64,000 nt of DNA. It comes from Scleroderma bovista (taxonomy: Eukaryota; Basidiomycota; Agaricomycetes; Boletales; Sclerodermataceae). Below the pieces are notes generated by a model. It did no database searches. It had not been told where the DNA came from and was given only the letters and a program-made list of their open reading frames with translations. The stretch is from the NCBI GenBank assembly GCA_037178675.1, contig JAYMGJ010000457.1:62001-126000 (forward strand), in the 5' to 3' direction. A program made the translations under genes and the position numbers. Numbering within the stretch: the first letter of the stretch is position 1; every line of letters starts with the position of its first letter. Positions 22,682-33,803 of the stretch are shown one piece after another.

Positions 22682-23667
22682 TCCCTGAAGAACGCCTGCA
22701 TTTCTGCAAACGTCATTCCTCTTACCGCATTTAGCCGGTCATCCTCCGGCTGGGCTTGCGTTGCCCGTGCTTGTGGTTGCCCACGACGAGGGCGGCGCGG
22801 CTTTGTGCACTCACGTGCGATGTGGCCAAACAATTGGCAATTGTAGCATTGGGGCCCTTTACCCCTTTGCTGGTTTGCCTCAACGGCACCTATGTCCATC
22901 GGGACACCACTCCCCGATGCGGTTGAAGACGAATATGACTGGCCCTGGTAATACCGGGCAGAGCCTTGCCCTTGGAGGTTGATGAGGAAGAGTTCCTGGG
23001 CTCTTCCCATCGCACGAGCAGAGTTTGCGAGTCGCTCGTAGGTGTCTCGACGCATTCCCTGTATGTAAATTTGCTCCAGGAGCTTTCTCTGGAGCGCACG
23101 TTCGAGCAAGTCGCGGGCGTACTCATTCCCACAGTCTCCCTGGTTCTTGAGCGCCTCGAACTGCGCTAAGAAGTCATCAATTCTTTGCCTCGGGCCCTGC
23201 CTAAGGCGGAGTAGTTGGGCACGTGCCCACTCGGCATTGTTTCCGGGGAGAAAGAACCTCTCTATCTCCTCCGCGAAGTCAACCCAAGCAGGCCAGGCCG
23301 GAGGGGGCGGGAGCTGTCCGGCTGGGACGGGCGGGGCGTTGGCGAGAGCCTGGGCTGCTGCCATGCAGCTATCCAGACGGACTTGAGCCCACCGACCAGC
23401 TTTCGGGCCAGTGAGCCGGGAGAGAACTGCTGCGGTGACCTGGGCATCGTTTGCCCCCTCCATCGAGATCTGTAACCAAATCTTGATCTTGGACCACCAC
23501 TCGTGGAACTTCTGAGGGGAGCCATCGTAACTCCCGGGATCCGCGACCACCTTCTTGCGCGGCGGCGGTGGAGGGTGAGGCTGTGCAGCCGCAAGGGCTG
23601 CGATATGCGCCTGGAGGTCAATTTGCCCCTGGATAAGCTGTCCGAGGAGCTGGTTAAGGTCTGCCAT
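22669..23667 (-). CDS. gag: Gyp1 Gag
   Basis: 332 residues starting MADLNQLLGQLI. It has a proline run near residue 32, a retrotransposon Gag core (WSKIKIWLQ...FLAQFEALKNQG) and a CCHC zinc knuckle, CYNCQLFGHIARECTK, near residue 275. It forms the particle and binds RNA. The last codons before TAA contain T TTA AAA for -1 entry into pol. In the same frame upstream, a TAG at 23674-23676 separates it from about 115 further open codons without ATG. Confidence 0.95.
   Translation of the reverse strand: MADLNQLLGQLIQGQIDLQAHIAALAAAQPHPPPPPRKKVVADPGSYDGSPQKFHEWWSKIKIWLQISMEGANDAQVTAAVLSRLTGPKAGRWAQVRLDSCMAAAQALANAPPVPAGQLPPPPAWPAWVDFAEEIERFFLPGNNAEWARAQLLRLRQGPRQRIDDFLAQFEALKNQGDCGNEYARDLLERALQRKLLEQIYIQGMRRDTYERLANSARAMGRAQELFLINLQGQGSARYYQGQSYSSSTASGSGVPMDIGAVEANQQRGKGPQCYNCQLFGHIARECTKPRRPRRGQPQARATQAQPEDDRLNAVRGMTFAEMQAFFRDLKD
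22675..22681 (-). promoter_or_regulatory. -1 frameshift slippery site of Gyp1
   Basis: Read on the element strand in the gag frame the heptamer is T TTA AAA, a canonical X XXY YYZ site, followed by GAC and the TAA stop. Slipping one base back yields TTT AAA AGA CTA, the pol frame, which is then open for over 1200 codons. Downstream secondary structure was not assessed. Confidence 0.75.
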
Positions 23668-24465
23668 GAGGACCTAGTAGGGGTGGAGGCGGGAATAGGG
23701 GGTAGGTCTTTGTTTAACCGGTCGAAGACGGGAGGACCGGAACGTGCGGCGGCGAGCGAGCGGGAGGTCTGGCAGGGGCGGAACAGGAAGGGAACGGTGG
23801 AAGCCGAGGAGGACTTGGATTTCGAAGTCGCTGACAAGGCGACTGTAGGCGGCAACGGCGTTGGTGAACTGGAACTCTTCTTCGATTGCTGACTCCCTTT
23901 CTTGTACTTTAACAAGGGTGTCAGGGCGGGGACCGTAGATAATCGCCAAGCGCTCCTGTTGCGCTTCGACGAGGTGACGAGGGAACTGGTAAGGTATGGT
24001 GGTAGCGTAAGGGGTGACGTAGGAGTAAGGTTACTTTCGGGACTAGATCCCCACAGTTGTTCCGCTAAACTAAGCGTAAGACTCTGTTCGCCTGTCGCGC
24101 TCGCCGGGTCAGGGCAGTGGCACAGCTATGCAGAGAACAAACGGCTAGCGGCTGCAGATCACAAGGTCTACCTCTGCACGGACGCAGGAACTACGGAGTA
24201 TGTATGTCTCAATCGCCTTGAGGCTGCGAACCTCTCTTGAACGGGCGCCGACCTTCAGACACCAGGCACGACCCTGGGCTGGTGTACAGTACGTAAAGGT
24301 AACGGTGCTAGAAACTCCCAATGCCGAAGCACTACGGGAACGGCACTAAAGGCTGGCCGTGAACGAAACGGAAGGTATGAAGGTGAAGCTCCTTAACCCT
24401 GGAGTCCGGGTATAGTTTCCTTATAAGGCTAGGAGAGCGCGTAGTAGAGCGAGTAAGATGTATAG
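23668..24465 (-). other. Gyp1 leader region
   Basis: About 0.8 kb between primer site and gag ATG. An open frame in phase with gag (about 24030-23677; RPDTLVKVQERESAIEEE region) ends at TAG just before the gag start. Another frame encodes a Lys/Ser-rich stretch. Neither has an ATG. It may be an untranslated packaging leader, or a gag extension reached by non-ATG start and readthrough. Confidence 0.45.
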
Positions 24466-24476
24466 ATTCGAGCTCA
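24466..24476 (-). other. Gyp1 self-complementary primer binding site
   Basis: On the element strand TGAGCTCGAAT lies two bases after the 5' LTR. It does not begin TGG and matches no tRNA 3' end I know. It is the exact reverse complement of ATTCGAGCTCA inside the LTR (24571-24581), about 30 bp downstream of the TATA box, where the transcript should begin. This is the arrangement of Tf1/sushi self-priming elements. Confidence 0.8.
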
Positions 24477-24478
24477 GG

Positions 24479-24849
24479 TGAGATGACCCTAGGCAGAACA
24501 CCTAAGACCCAACTACACGCGAGGCTCTGAGAGGAAATAGGACGCGAGTATCTAGAGCAATAACCCAAGATGAGCTCGAATGGGGAGCCTCTGGGTGCTG
24601 GATTGCACGGTATATATACTACTATACACGAGGGCTACGCGAGGCTATCCATGAGGCTACGTGCAGGTGGAAGGCTATGTAATGACATCACTGTGGAGCT
24701 AAGGCTATGCGTAATGATGTCAAGGGTGGCAGCGTGTACAGCACGAGGTACAGGTCTAGACTAGGTAGATAAGATAGAGGCTGTACACTAAGATAAGATA
24801 AACGCTATCTAATCGCAGATTAGATAAGATAAAAAGTTGGACCGTAACA
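24479..24849 (-). repeat. Gyp1 5' LTR
   Basis: Reads TGTTACGGTCCAAC...GGTCATCTCA on the element strand. Promoter: TATATATA box (24611-24619), then the predicted transcript start near 24581. Confidence 0.95.
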
Positions 24850-27179
24850 CTTTGCTGTTCCGGTTGACTAGGCCCGGCAACGGCATTGACATGTTGAGCC
24901 CTGGCAATCCGGCGTGTGCTGGCAGCCCGCTTCCCCTTGCCTCCAGAGTGTGTGGCATCATCATCCCCTGATCGACCACCCTCCATCCCATTTGTGTTGC
25001 CAATGGAATGCATAGTTAATTCACCAACTATCATTTGTCGGAATTGCTCAAATGGATATTGAAATAGGCAAACTTACATTCCACCGGCGCATCGGCTGTG
25101 TTCTTTTTAACCCGGGGCTTTGGCTTCATCGGTCCATTAGCATTGACGTTGCCAGGATCCATATGTGCTTTTTCTTATATGAGAATACGTGCCATTTCCA
25201 AGTAATTGAGACCAATACCCACCTTGCTGTTTAGATTCGGCCAGCTGCCATGCCATCAGTGCCGCTGATGCTCTTCGTCAAGATGGTCCCACCGGCATAA
25301 CAAAACCAAGCCCCACGCACCGTTTTCCTTAGCATTATGTCCATCTGAGTCATCCTCTATATATAAACTTCATATTCTGACAACAAAAATATTCAAAGGA
25401 ACTGACCAGGCTGTTCAGTGGGCGTTGTATGGCTTGCTGACAGGGATGTTCCAAATGTAGGAGGATCAAATGCTTGGAATACAGATGGGGTGTACCATCA
25501 TCCTGGTTTGACCAGCATTGGTTTTTGTTTGTTGCACTGGACTCCCTCTCCTCTGGGGCCTCTTCTTTTATGCATGTCAATGGTTGCATAACATGGTTGA
25601 AAGATCCATACCAATTGTGCGCTGCCTCTTCCGACTGCTTGCAAGTTCCACATCTCGTGCTGCAGGTTCTTTGAACCAGTCAAAACAAGTTGATAAAAGT
25701 ATTCAGAGCTAACCTTTCAGGGGCAGCTTTGCTGCACTTATCATTCCAGCCACTGAGTCCTCACAATCTGATACTGGATCTTGTAATCCACCATCCATAT
25801 CTCTCCATTTGTGAAATGTCAGTACATCTTCCAGATCTGTCACTTGCCTATCACGCCAGAATTCCAGTACCTTTGTAACTTCCTGATTTGTGAGCCGGGT
25901 CAGCTCTTTGAACTCCCAATGCCGCGGCAGGTACACAGATGAAATGTAGATACCGGTCTTTGCATGTATGGCAGCCCAAGGAACACAGGCACTTGGCTTG
26001 CCGCATGCCTTGCCTGCAGCAAGGGGTCAATTCTCCGTCTATTTACAAGGAAGAACTTATGATAATGCCATGTCACAAAGGTCCTCATAACATCCTTTCT
26101 CTCCAATGCTTGCATATCGAGGATGATCGGAATCATTGGTGTGCCATCTTCCATTGTTGGTAAAACAGTTTGCGGCCTCTTCTGCCCTTTCTTCCGGCAG
26201 AGCGTCGGTCCGGCATCTTCATCGCTATCATCGTGTTCTTCCCCTCCTATGGCCTGCTGTGCATAGGCATCCCAGTGGTGCTTGATGTCATCCCAATCAG
26301 CAAAGGTCTTCCCTTGTCCCAATGCCGAATTAAAGTCATGCCTGTGAATGTGAGTATACAAATACCACAAGTGAGAAGTGACATACATTCCTATCATGGG
26401 CTGACCATTCCTGCCCTTCCATGCCGCCATCACAACCACCCACATCCCACACTGCCGCCACATTTCCTGCGCAAACTGTTTGACATATTGTCGGCCTTTT
26501 GTCTTGGCCATTCTGTTTGCAGATGAATAATTGTCGAGATAACATGTCAAACTTACTCGGCCTGGACCTCTGCCGGTGGCTGCTCCTCATTCCATTCATC
26601 AGCCTGCTTTGCCGCAGCATCCCTTTCCTCCTGGGTGAGCTTCCCCATGATGCATCCTACTGCCTTTTGGTAGCCTTTAATCATGCCTGTGCTTCCTTGG
26701 GCAATTCCAGCCCGTTCGAATTCGGCTTCAATTTCTTTTTTCTTCAACTTCATTACGACTGATCTGGCAGTCCACCTATGTCCATACATTACTAGGGCCT
26801 TTCGGGCACGGGCTTGGCTGTGGTTATACAACCAATTTTTAATTGCCTGATATCACTGATGCATCAGTAGTCCATGTGAAGTTATGGAAATGGGGCGCAC
26901 TTTTTTTTTCTTCTCCCATTCGTGTCCTTTGAGTGTGCTATTGGCAGGGTGATTTTTGATTTTTGCCTTCATGGCATTCTTCATACCTTTCCTTTGGTTG
27001 CTGTCAGCTGCCTTCCAGTCTTCCAAGGCTTCCTCAAGGACCTCGACCTCATCATCCCGGAGTTTTGTTTTTACCACATTTTGTGGTGCCTCTGTGCCCG
27101 ACGAGTCAGAAGAATGGTCTTGCTCATCTTCTGTATCAGGATTCTCCATAGATCTGCTGGATGAATGACTGCGGGCCAT
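24850..27179 (-). pseudogene. KDZ-partner gene G1, multi-exon, decayed
   Basis: Minus-strand gene starting MARSHSSSRSMEN at 27179, with coding blocks at 27179-26880, 26831-26553, 26510-25930, 25936-25720 and 25160-24850 separated by short introns. One example is GTAAGTTTGCC...AATGATAG near 25070-25020. Recognisable blocks: a charged N-terminus; a helical YNHSQARARKALV segment; QEERDAAAKQADEWNEE; a segment with MWRQCGMWVVVMAAWKG; and an Arg/Gly/Ser-rich tail. The same architecture recurs in G2 (47480-49524). I recall this as a widespread agaricomycete family of unknown function. Stops between 25350 and 25700 indicate decay, and the 3' end is cut by Gyp1. It lies head-to-head with K1, 422 bp apart. 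Confidence 0.6.
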
Positions 27180-27600
27180 GCTGTATGTTGAGTAGACTTA
27201 GATACCTTTTTGAGTGGTGCTGTGCTAGAGAAGTCCCAGACACTTTGTTGAAGGATTCCCGAGCTATTGTTTCTCCCATGTCAATTAGTGTTCAATTCCT
27301 CCACGCCAACCTCTTTTGGAAAGTCCATTGGTGAGCTAGCTACTTCTGGGGCCGGCTATGTTGTTCGGCAGCTAACAAGCTATTTCCGGACTTTAACTTA
27401 GGATCTAATTCAGTAGCGGCCACCATATATGGGATTTTTGCATTGGTGCCTGATCTTCAAGTCCATATTACAAAAGCTAGATCCAAATCGGCAGATCCAA
27501 AGATCCCTTTCCGATCACTGTCCGTGCTGTTTCAATGAGGCTTCAGTGAGATACAATGTGGAAAGACTTTGTGCAGGGATTTCCTCATCAGATACCACTC

Positions 27601-30600
27601 ATGGCAAAGTCCAAGATACAACCTGCTGGTAGCTCTACTCCGGTGGTTCATGTAACATGGCAGGCATTCAAATCAAGGAGGGGATCTATTGATAAGATGG
27701 TGAAGGCAATGCCCCAAAAGAAGGCCCGTCATGGAAAAGCTCCTTCAAATGACACTCCGACCCAGTCAGCATCTATAGGATTAGAACAATCCCAACTGTT
27801 TCCAGATGATGGCCAGCCATACATTTCCATGGATGATCTTCCACCCTGAAAGAGAACAGGTGTGTCAAAGAATCAGGTGTGTGATTTATTCTGATCCTGC
27901 ACTTGCCATGTCCTCCTGAAGGCATAATAGGACAGTTACTTATTGGCATGGTTGCCATACAAGCAGAGGTACCTCCAGGTCCTTCTGGACATGGAGGCAC
28001 CCCCTCACCCAAGGGTCTGCATGTTGTGTCAAGGAGATGGCACGTACAGATGCGCCGAATGCATCCACCAGCCCTTGCTCTGCAGTTCCTGTTGCAGAAA
28101 GGAACACAAGTTGCGGCCCTTCCACCGGGTGGACCAATGGAACGGTACATTCTTTGAGGAATCATCGTTACGACTGGTGAGTCATCAATTCTACGTGGCA
28201 TACAGCAACAACTCATTTAGAAGGCTGGGTTGGTGGTACACCTTGGCCATGGTGGGGATCCGTGTCCGAATGGCGGGATGGATGGTGAGGACATTGCTGG
28301 TGATGTTGAGGATGAATGGGAGGATATTCAGGACCAACCAAGACCACATCATCTTTCTGGAGGAACGGACAGGTCTTGCCTAACTGTAGTGCATACATCT
28401 GGGGTACATTTTTGTGATGTGAGGTATTGTAACTGTCCAGATGCAGGAGCTTTGCATTTGCAGTTGGTCAAAGCAGGACTCTTCCCAGCAACTACAAAGG
28501 AACCTAGGACTGTATTCACCTTCCAAGTATTGGATGACTTCATTATGGATAATGTGGAGTGCGGCACCTCTGCCATGAATTATTACAGCAAGCTTTGGCA
28601 AGTCACATCCAATGCATTTCCCAGCCTTGTACCGGTGAGTTCAAAGCATGATATTAAGGACCCGATGACACCACCAACACTGATCCAAGAACAGATACAG
28701 AGAGCTACTCAGGGTGTCGAGGATGTGGAGGCTGTTAAAGCTGTTGAAATGGCAAGGTTTTCATCCAGGGTCTCCTGATCCCAAGAGGGGGGAATTGGTG
28801 CTGTTCTGTCCGGCATGCCCACAACCAGGAGTAAACATTCCATCCAGTGAAGATATAGACCTCTCAGAGTAAGTAATGTTTTATTTTTACTTGTACTTAT
28901 TGAGCAGCTGCGCGATATAGGTGGAAATATTCTAGGACCATCGTGATGGATGGAAACTTCAAGGCCGAGCATATGCGGCCAAAGAATTCAGCTAATGAAG
29001 TTTGGCTCATGGACGGAATGGGATTCATGGTTACAATGCCGGAATATAAGGATTATCTGGCCAGAACATTGAACCGGGTCGAGGTTTGTGATTGCACATG
29101 TTTACAATACGGTTCAGCATTGTAATGGAATTCACAGAAATCTGACTGTAGCAACCATCAAGCAGTAAACCAGGCAAATGCTAAAAGAAATCAGCATGCA
29201 ATGGTTGACTTTCAGAAGGGAGAGCAGTATGTGCCGACATGTTGCATGCATTCCACCCTAACAGGAAGATAGGCAGGTAAATATGGATTATGCTCTGGCA
29301 CATGCCGTGCAACATGGGATGGATCTGCAACAAAAAGTCATAACCTTTTATGACATCAATTGCCAATACAGCAAAAACCTAAAGCGCTGGCTAGAAGCAA
29401 ACAATTTTATATCCTTACCACCTGGGCTATGGATTCAACCTAGCATTGGGCTCTGGCATGTACATGGTCACAAGGCAGAATGTTTCACCTGATATGCTCC
29501 CAATTTCATTTCTGGTGTAGGCCACGTCGATGGTGAAATTATGGAGACTCTCTGGTCCTCTCTTAACATCATTTCACCATCGGCCCGCAGAATGGCAACG
29601 CTGCATAGACAGGAGCTGCTTGATTTTCAAATGAATGACAACAACTTCTTAAAGATGGTGCGGATGCGTGAGTGGTATCACAATATCTTGCAGATTTTGG
29701 GTGAAGTATGCCAACAACATATTGCACAGCCATCTCCCTGAAAAGAAAATTGAAGAATGCTCAAGAGGCACTCATGTCCACGGAAGGAGCATTTGCGGAG
29801 CTTGATACAAGGGTTCCAGTCGAGTTGCATGAGCTTTGGGCACAGCAAGAGAAATCAGCTTTGGAGAATAGGGCTACTGATCCAAAATCAATGGACATAT
29901 TTGAGGTGCAGCTGGAAAAAGGTATTTACTTGCTTGGCTGATTTCAAACCAATTTGACGTATATGACAGCTCAAATAACGAAGTCGATCGAAATGGATAT
30001 TATAAGTAATCAGGGACCGGATGGTCGTATGCATGGGGCAGCAACATGGATGGCAAGGGTATTGAAAGCCGAAGAATCACAAATTATTTTGGCCATAGAT
30101 GTCCGCCACATTCATGCAAGGGCGATGGAAACACAAAGGTTGTCTATTGCCTGCTGGCAGGACCGCCTGCAGATGCAAATTGATTGGCTCTGTGAATCAG
30201 CTTCCCAATTTCTAGGCGAAGATTGGAATGAGGACATCTTGGATAATCTCATTTCCACAACGGACATCAATGAAGGTGATGGTGAAGATGTATTTTCAGA
30301 CACATTCCACCCACAAGATCCCAACTACTCGGATGCTGTGGTACTGCCCTTGCCATCGTACCTGGGGATGCAGCAAGCCGATAGGTTGGGGCTTTTAACC
30401 ATGGTGGATCAGGAGTTACGATTGAGGGAAGGTCAGGCCAACGATGCTCTACATGAACTAAGGGTTTCGCTGGCACACAAGGCAGTCATCTTCCGGACCG
30501 ATGTCAGACATGCCGGGACATACAATATGACTACGAGGGCCTGGGGGAAGGTGGGTAGTGCCGATGTGAAAGTGCAGCAGCATGCGGCAATATATCGTCG

Positions 30601-31789
30601 GTGCCGGAAACAAATGATAGCATTGAATGCAAGCGGCAACACATTGAACCGATACAAAATGTTGAGGAAAGAAGACCTAAAGATCAGTGCAACCATTGCC
30701 AACCCAAATGCAAGGGGTCATAGGGATGACACTTTGGCCTGGTTTTGGACAATGGATGTGCCGTGGGATACAGAGGTCAATGACACTGCAAGCATTTCTC
30801 AATGTTTTATGACAAAACATTGTAAAAAAATAGAAGAAAGAGATACTCTTTTATTTACAATTTTGTTTAACAAAAAAGACAAATATCATACAGCATCATT
30901 TTTGTTATTTTTTGTGTCAAGGCATGATTTGAGATCATTTCTTATGTTGGGAATATAAAAAATTTAACCTTTTTCTTCTGCCTGTTCCTTGCAGAACAAA
31001 TAAAGAAAAAATAATGTAACTTTTCTCACAGCAAGCATTTTCAATTTTCTGGAGTGAGCAATTGAATCAAAAGATATTCTATTCTATAAAAATAAATGTT
31101 GAGGAAACATGCTATATATTTTTGGTCATAACACTCTAGCCAGCCAATCAGCATCCAGGAACAACCATGTTTCTTGAAGAAAAAATTGCTGTTTTCTTTC
31201 AACATATTTTGAAGAATAATATGGTATCTTATTTCCAATACAACATGCCAAAATGCTTGCTATGAGAAAATTTACATTGTCTTTTCTGTATTTGTTTTGC
31301 AAGAAACAGGCAGAAGAAAAATGTTAATTTTTTTATAGTCCTAACATAAGAAATGATCTCAAATCATGTCTTGACACAAAATATGACAAAAATGATGCTG
31401 TATGATATTTGTCTTTTTTGTTAAACAAAATTGTAAATAAAAGAGTATCTCTTTCTTCTATTTTTTTACAATGTTTTGTCATGAAACATTGAGAAATGCT
31501 TGCAGTGTGATTGGATGTCTGAATGTAAGATGATTGCTCCTCATGTTAACACCGGCTGACATGTATAGTTTACCGGGTGCATTGGTTGAGGGCAAAAGCA
31601 TTGCGAGACAGGTGGGACGAAGAGGTAAAACTATTGACATGTGAAGCCACCTGGACAAGACAATTTCTTTCGTATAGGGAAACACTTTGGAGAGATCAAA
31701 AGGAGGAGGCTAATATGAGCGGAGAGATGGGGAGAGCATGCTATGCAGCAAAGCAATATCAAATGTATGGTAGACTTGGTTGTGTATGA
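27601..31789 (+). pseudogene. KDZ transposase gene K1 with CxC cluster, decayed
   Basis: ATG at 27601 (MAKSKIQPAG). Introns inferred in phase: 27877-27930, 28177-28220, 28635-28689, 28869-28920, 29084-29151, and a final one of about 44 nt near 31527-31570. The N-terminal cysteine cluster has CMLC-x6-RCAEC...CSSC and the second hallmark FCPACPQPG. KDZ core blocks: VMDGNFKAEHM, FYDINCQYSKNL, GLWHVHGHKAECF, DGEIMETLW, and a C-terminal VHWLRAKALRDRWDEEV. KDZ transposases are DDE-type enzymes of class II elements. Damage: TGA at 27847-27849 and 29490-29492, a roughly 55-bp deletion near 29192 relative to K2, and a MITE at 30784-31507. K2 reads CGA where K1 has TGA at 29490. Confidence 0.85.
30784..31507. 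mobile_element. CACTA-like non-autonomous element in K1
   Basis: 724 bp flanked by TGA on both sides (30781-30783, 31508-31510). Ends are CACTGCAAGC and its complement. The inverted repeats are very long, about 265 bp each, with scattered mismatches. K2 has the empty site (AATGATTGG), proving insertion and a 3-bp duplication. CACT ends with a 3-bp duplication fit the CACTA/CMC superfamily. It is strongly AT-rich and has no ORF. Confidence 0.88.
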
Positions 31790-32360
31790 TTGGCATTGAC
31801 CATCGGCATCAAATACCACTATATGGTATGCAAAGAGGACATATTTAAAATGGATCATCGAGTGGCTGTTAGTGGAGAAAACAAGGTGCAACTGCAAGGT
31901 ATTTATGGGGTGCATACCTTGGAATGAATGGATGATGGAATGGGAGGGTCATGAACAGTGGCACGTAGATTCGCTGGTAGCCGGAATGGAAAAGCCATGT
32001 ACCAGCAGCAATTGAATGCCATGCATGCACACCCTTCGGCCAATATGTAAATATAAATCTGCCAAGGGAAGAGGTGCAATCATGGGCCTACCGGCCATGG
32101 TCCTCATAGTTCCACGACTGCTGGCATTGATAACAATCAACTACCGCAGCTAGAAACCATTGTGCGCCGGTGCAACAGCCGTAGTTTGATTGTGTGTATG
32201 AATGGGATGGTTTCCCTTGTTTCGTTGTTAGTGAGCTTCTTATTACCCAATCTGACCAAGTATAGGTCAATGGTATGAGATGGATTGTTTGGTGGTACAT
32301 GTGTGCTGCTATAAGCTACTGATAATGAAAGTTTGGTCTGTCGGGTCGCTGTTCCGTCTG
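31790..32360 (+). other. 3' flank of K1 element
   Basis: Homologous to the reverse complement of about 58870-59291 next to K2, so it belongs to the mobile KDZ unit. Similarity persists to about 32190, where K1 lacks 18 bp present in K2. No terminal inverted repeat could be fixed by eye. No gene seen. Confidence 0.55.
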
Positions 32361-33803
32361 TTACAACAACGACCTGTCCTCTTTTCCCTCGTCTCCCAAG
32401 GCCACCAATCTAACCTCAACTGCTCGGCTTCTGTTGTATGGTCCCAGAATATGTTTGCATATGGTGCGCCATGCTGCTTCCTTGTTGTTGAGTCATGAGG
32501 CATCGCCTTGCGGCACAGGGCACTGTTTGCCTGAGTGTCCATGTGTGCTGCACTTGAAGCACTCTCCCGAGCAGATTGATGCCGTGCCAGGTGTGAGAGA
32601 GTAGGGTGTTAAATCTGTAACTCATGTGTTCTCCCCATGCTTTGCTGTCCACTGGGTAACCTGTGCCTGATGGGCTTGGTGCCCTGTCGTTTTTGGAGGA
32701 TGTTGCTCGTAGGTTTCGATAACGAGGCGTAAAGCCTCTCTTTGTGCTTCTGTGACCAGCTCGGCTGTGTTATAAACCTGTTGCCTCGGTCTCTGTTGGA
32801 CTGCGAAGCAGGTAGCAGTGGGCAGGGTCATATGTGCTATATGGGTGGGGTTATGTATGGCTGGTGTGATGGATGTGCGCTGTAGACAGCTTGTTATGTC
32901 TGAGACAGATGCCCATACTCATCATTCCATCGCTTCCTCGTCTTTCCATCGCTTTTCCAGCTTTGCCTTTCCCTCTTTTAGCTTCCCCATGCTCAGACAT
33001 TTCACCGCCCCTGTAAACATCTCCCAGTTCGTGTATTCTTCGTCCAGTAAGTCCCACACCATTTCTGGTAGCTTTTCCCTGACCTGCCAGATCAAAACGG
33101 CACTCTTCTCTACCTTCGCCAGTTTCGTGAGAGCCAGCACTCCTTCGGCCCATATGACGTGTGTCCATGCCTGTACTCCACTCTTCATCTTGATGGTCCC
33201 TATGTCTTCTTTGGCCAAAGTTAGTTCTAATAATTCTTTTTCATAGTCCTTCGTGTTTTTCACCACTCTCTGGATTGGCGGCCACCTTTGGTCGAATGCG
33301 TATCATAGTTTGTCCCATGAGAGTTGGCATTCAGCTGAAAGTCTGTTGTACCACTCTTCTGCTGCTGATCCGCTGACTATGTAGTCCACTAATGCCTCTA
33401 TCTTTTTGTACTCCATTGTTATAGTAGTGCATTCTCTCATAGCACGGTTGAATGCTTTTATAAAGTCCTGGGGGTTCTCCATAGCGCTATCCTCGCCATG
33501 GAAGGGTTTGACCTCCATCATGGCTTTGCAGTTGCGTCGTGCAGGCTGCGGCTGTGTATGTAACGAGCCTATGGGCTGTGATCGTGGGATGTGTAGAAGT
33601 ATCTGTTGGAGAAGGGACTGGTATGCCTGTGGGACTGGGAAGAAATCGGCTAAGGTAGGACTTTGTGGCAAGTTAGGTCGTGGTGACAGTGGTAGCGGTC
33701 TTGTCGATGCAATGTCCTGTGGGGACTGTGGTTCTTGGTCCGACAGCAGCTGGAAGTCGCTGTTGGTACCCGGGGTATTCGTACCTGTGTGAGGTGTAGA
33801 CAT
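32361..33803 (-). pseudogene. gag: Retrotransposon gag pseudogene
   Basis: A single frame of 481 codons from MSTPHTGTNT at 33803 to TAA at 32361-32363. It is interrupted only by TGA codons (33303-33305, 32922-32924 with an adjacent second, 32622-32624, and one near 32508). It shows a Gag core (GEDSAMENPQDFIKAFNRA; AEEWYNRL) and, near the end, a CCHC knuckle CFKCSTHGHSGKQCP. No protease or RT follows and no LTR was recognised, so it is an isolated gag remnant. The TGA-only damage matches the CpG decay seen across the window. Confidence 0.8.

Larger units (their letters stand above)
18513..24849 (-). mobile_element. Gyp1, chromovirus LTR retrotransposon
   Basis: Complete Ty3/Gypsy element: LTRs 18513-18884 and 24479-24849, self-complementary primer site, intact gag, intact pol with C-terminal chromodomain, and purine tract. 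LTRs differ at about eight positions in 371 bp by eye. No target duplication: flanks are GCAAT (left) and CTTTG (right), although solo LTRs of the same family show perfect ones. The flanks also belong to different genes, suggesting recombination between elements rather than simple insertion. Confidence 0.95.

Noticed and set aside
29660..29760. A 29-nt intron in K1/K2 near the SLKRKLKNAQEAL exon
   Set aside because: It would restore frame but is shorter than any other intron seen here; a longer intron or an old frameshift is equally possible, so no call was made.
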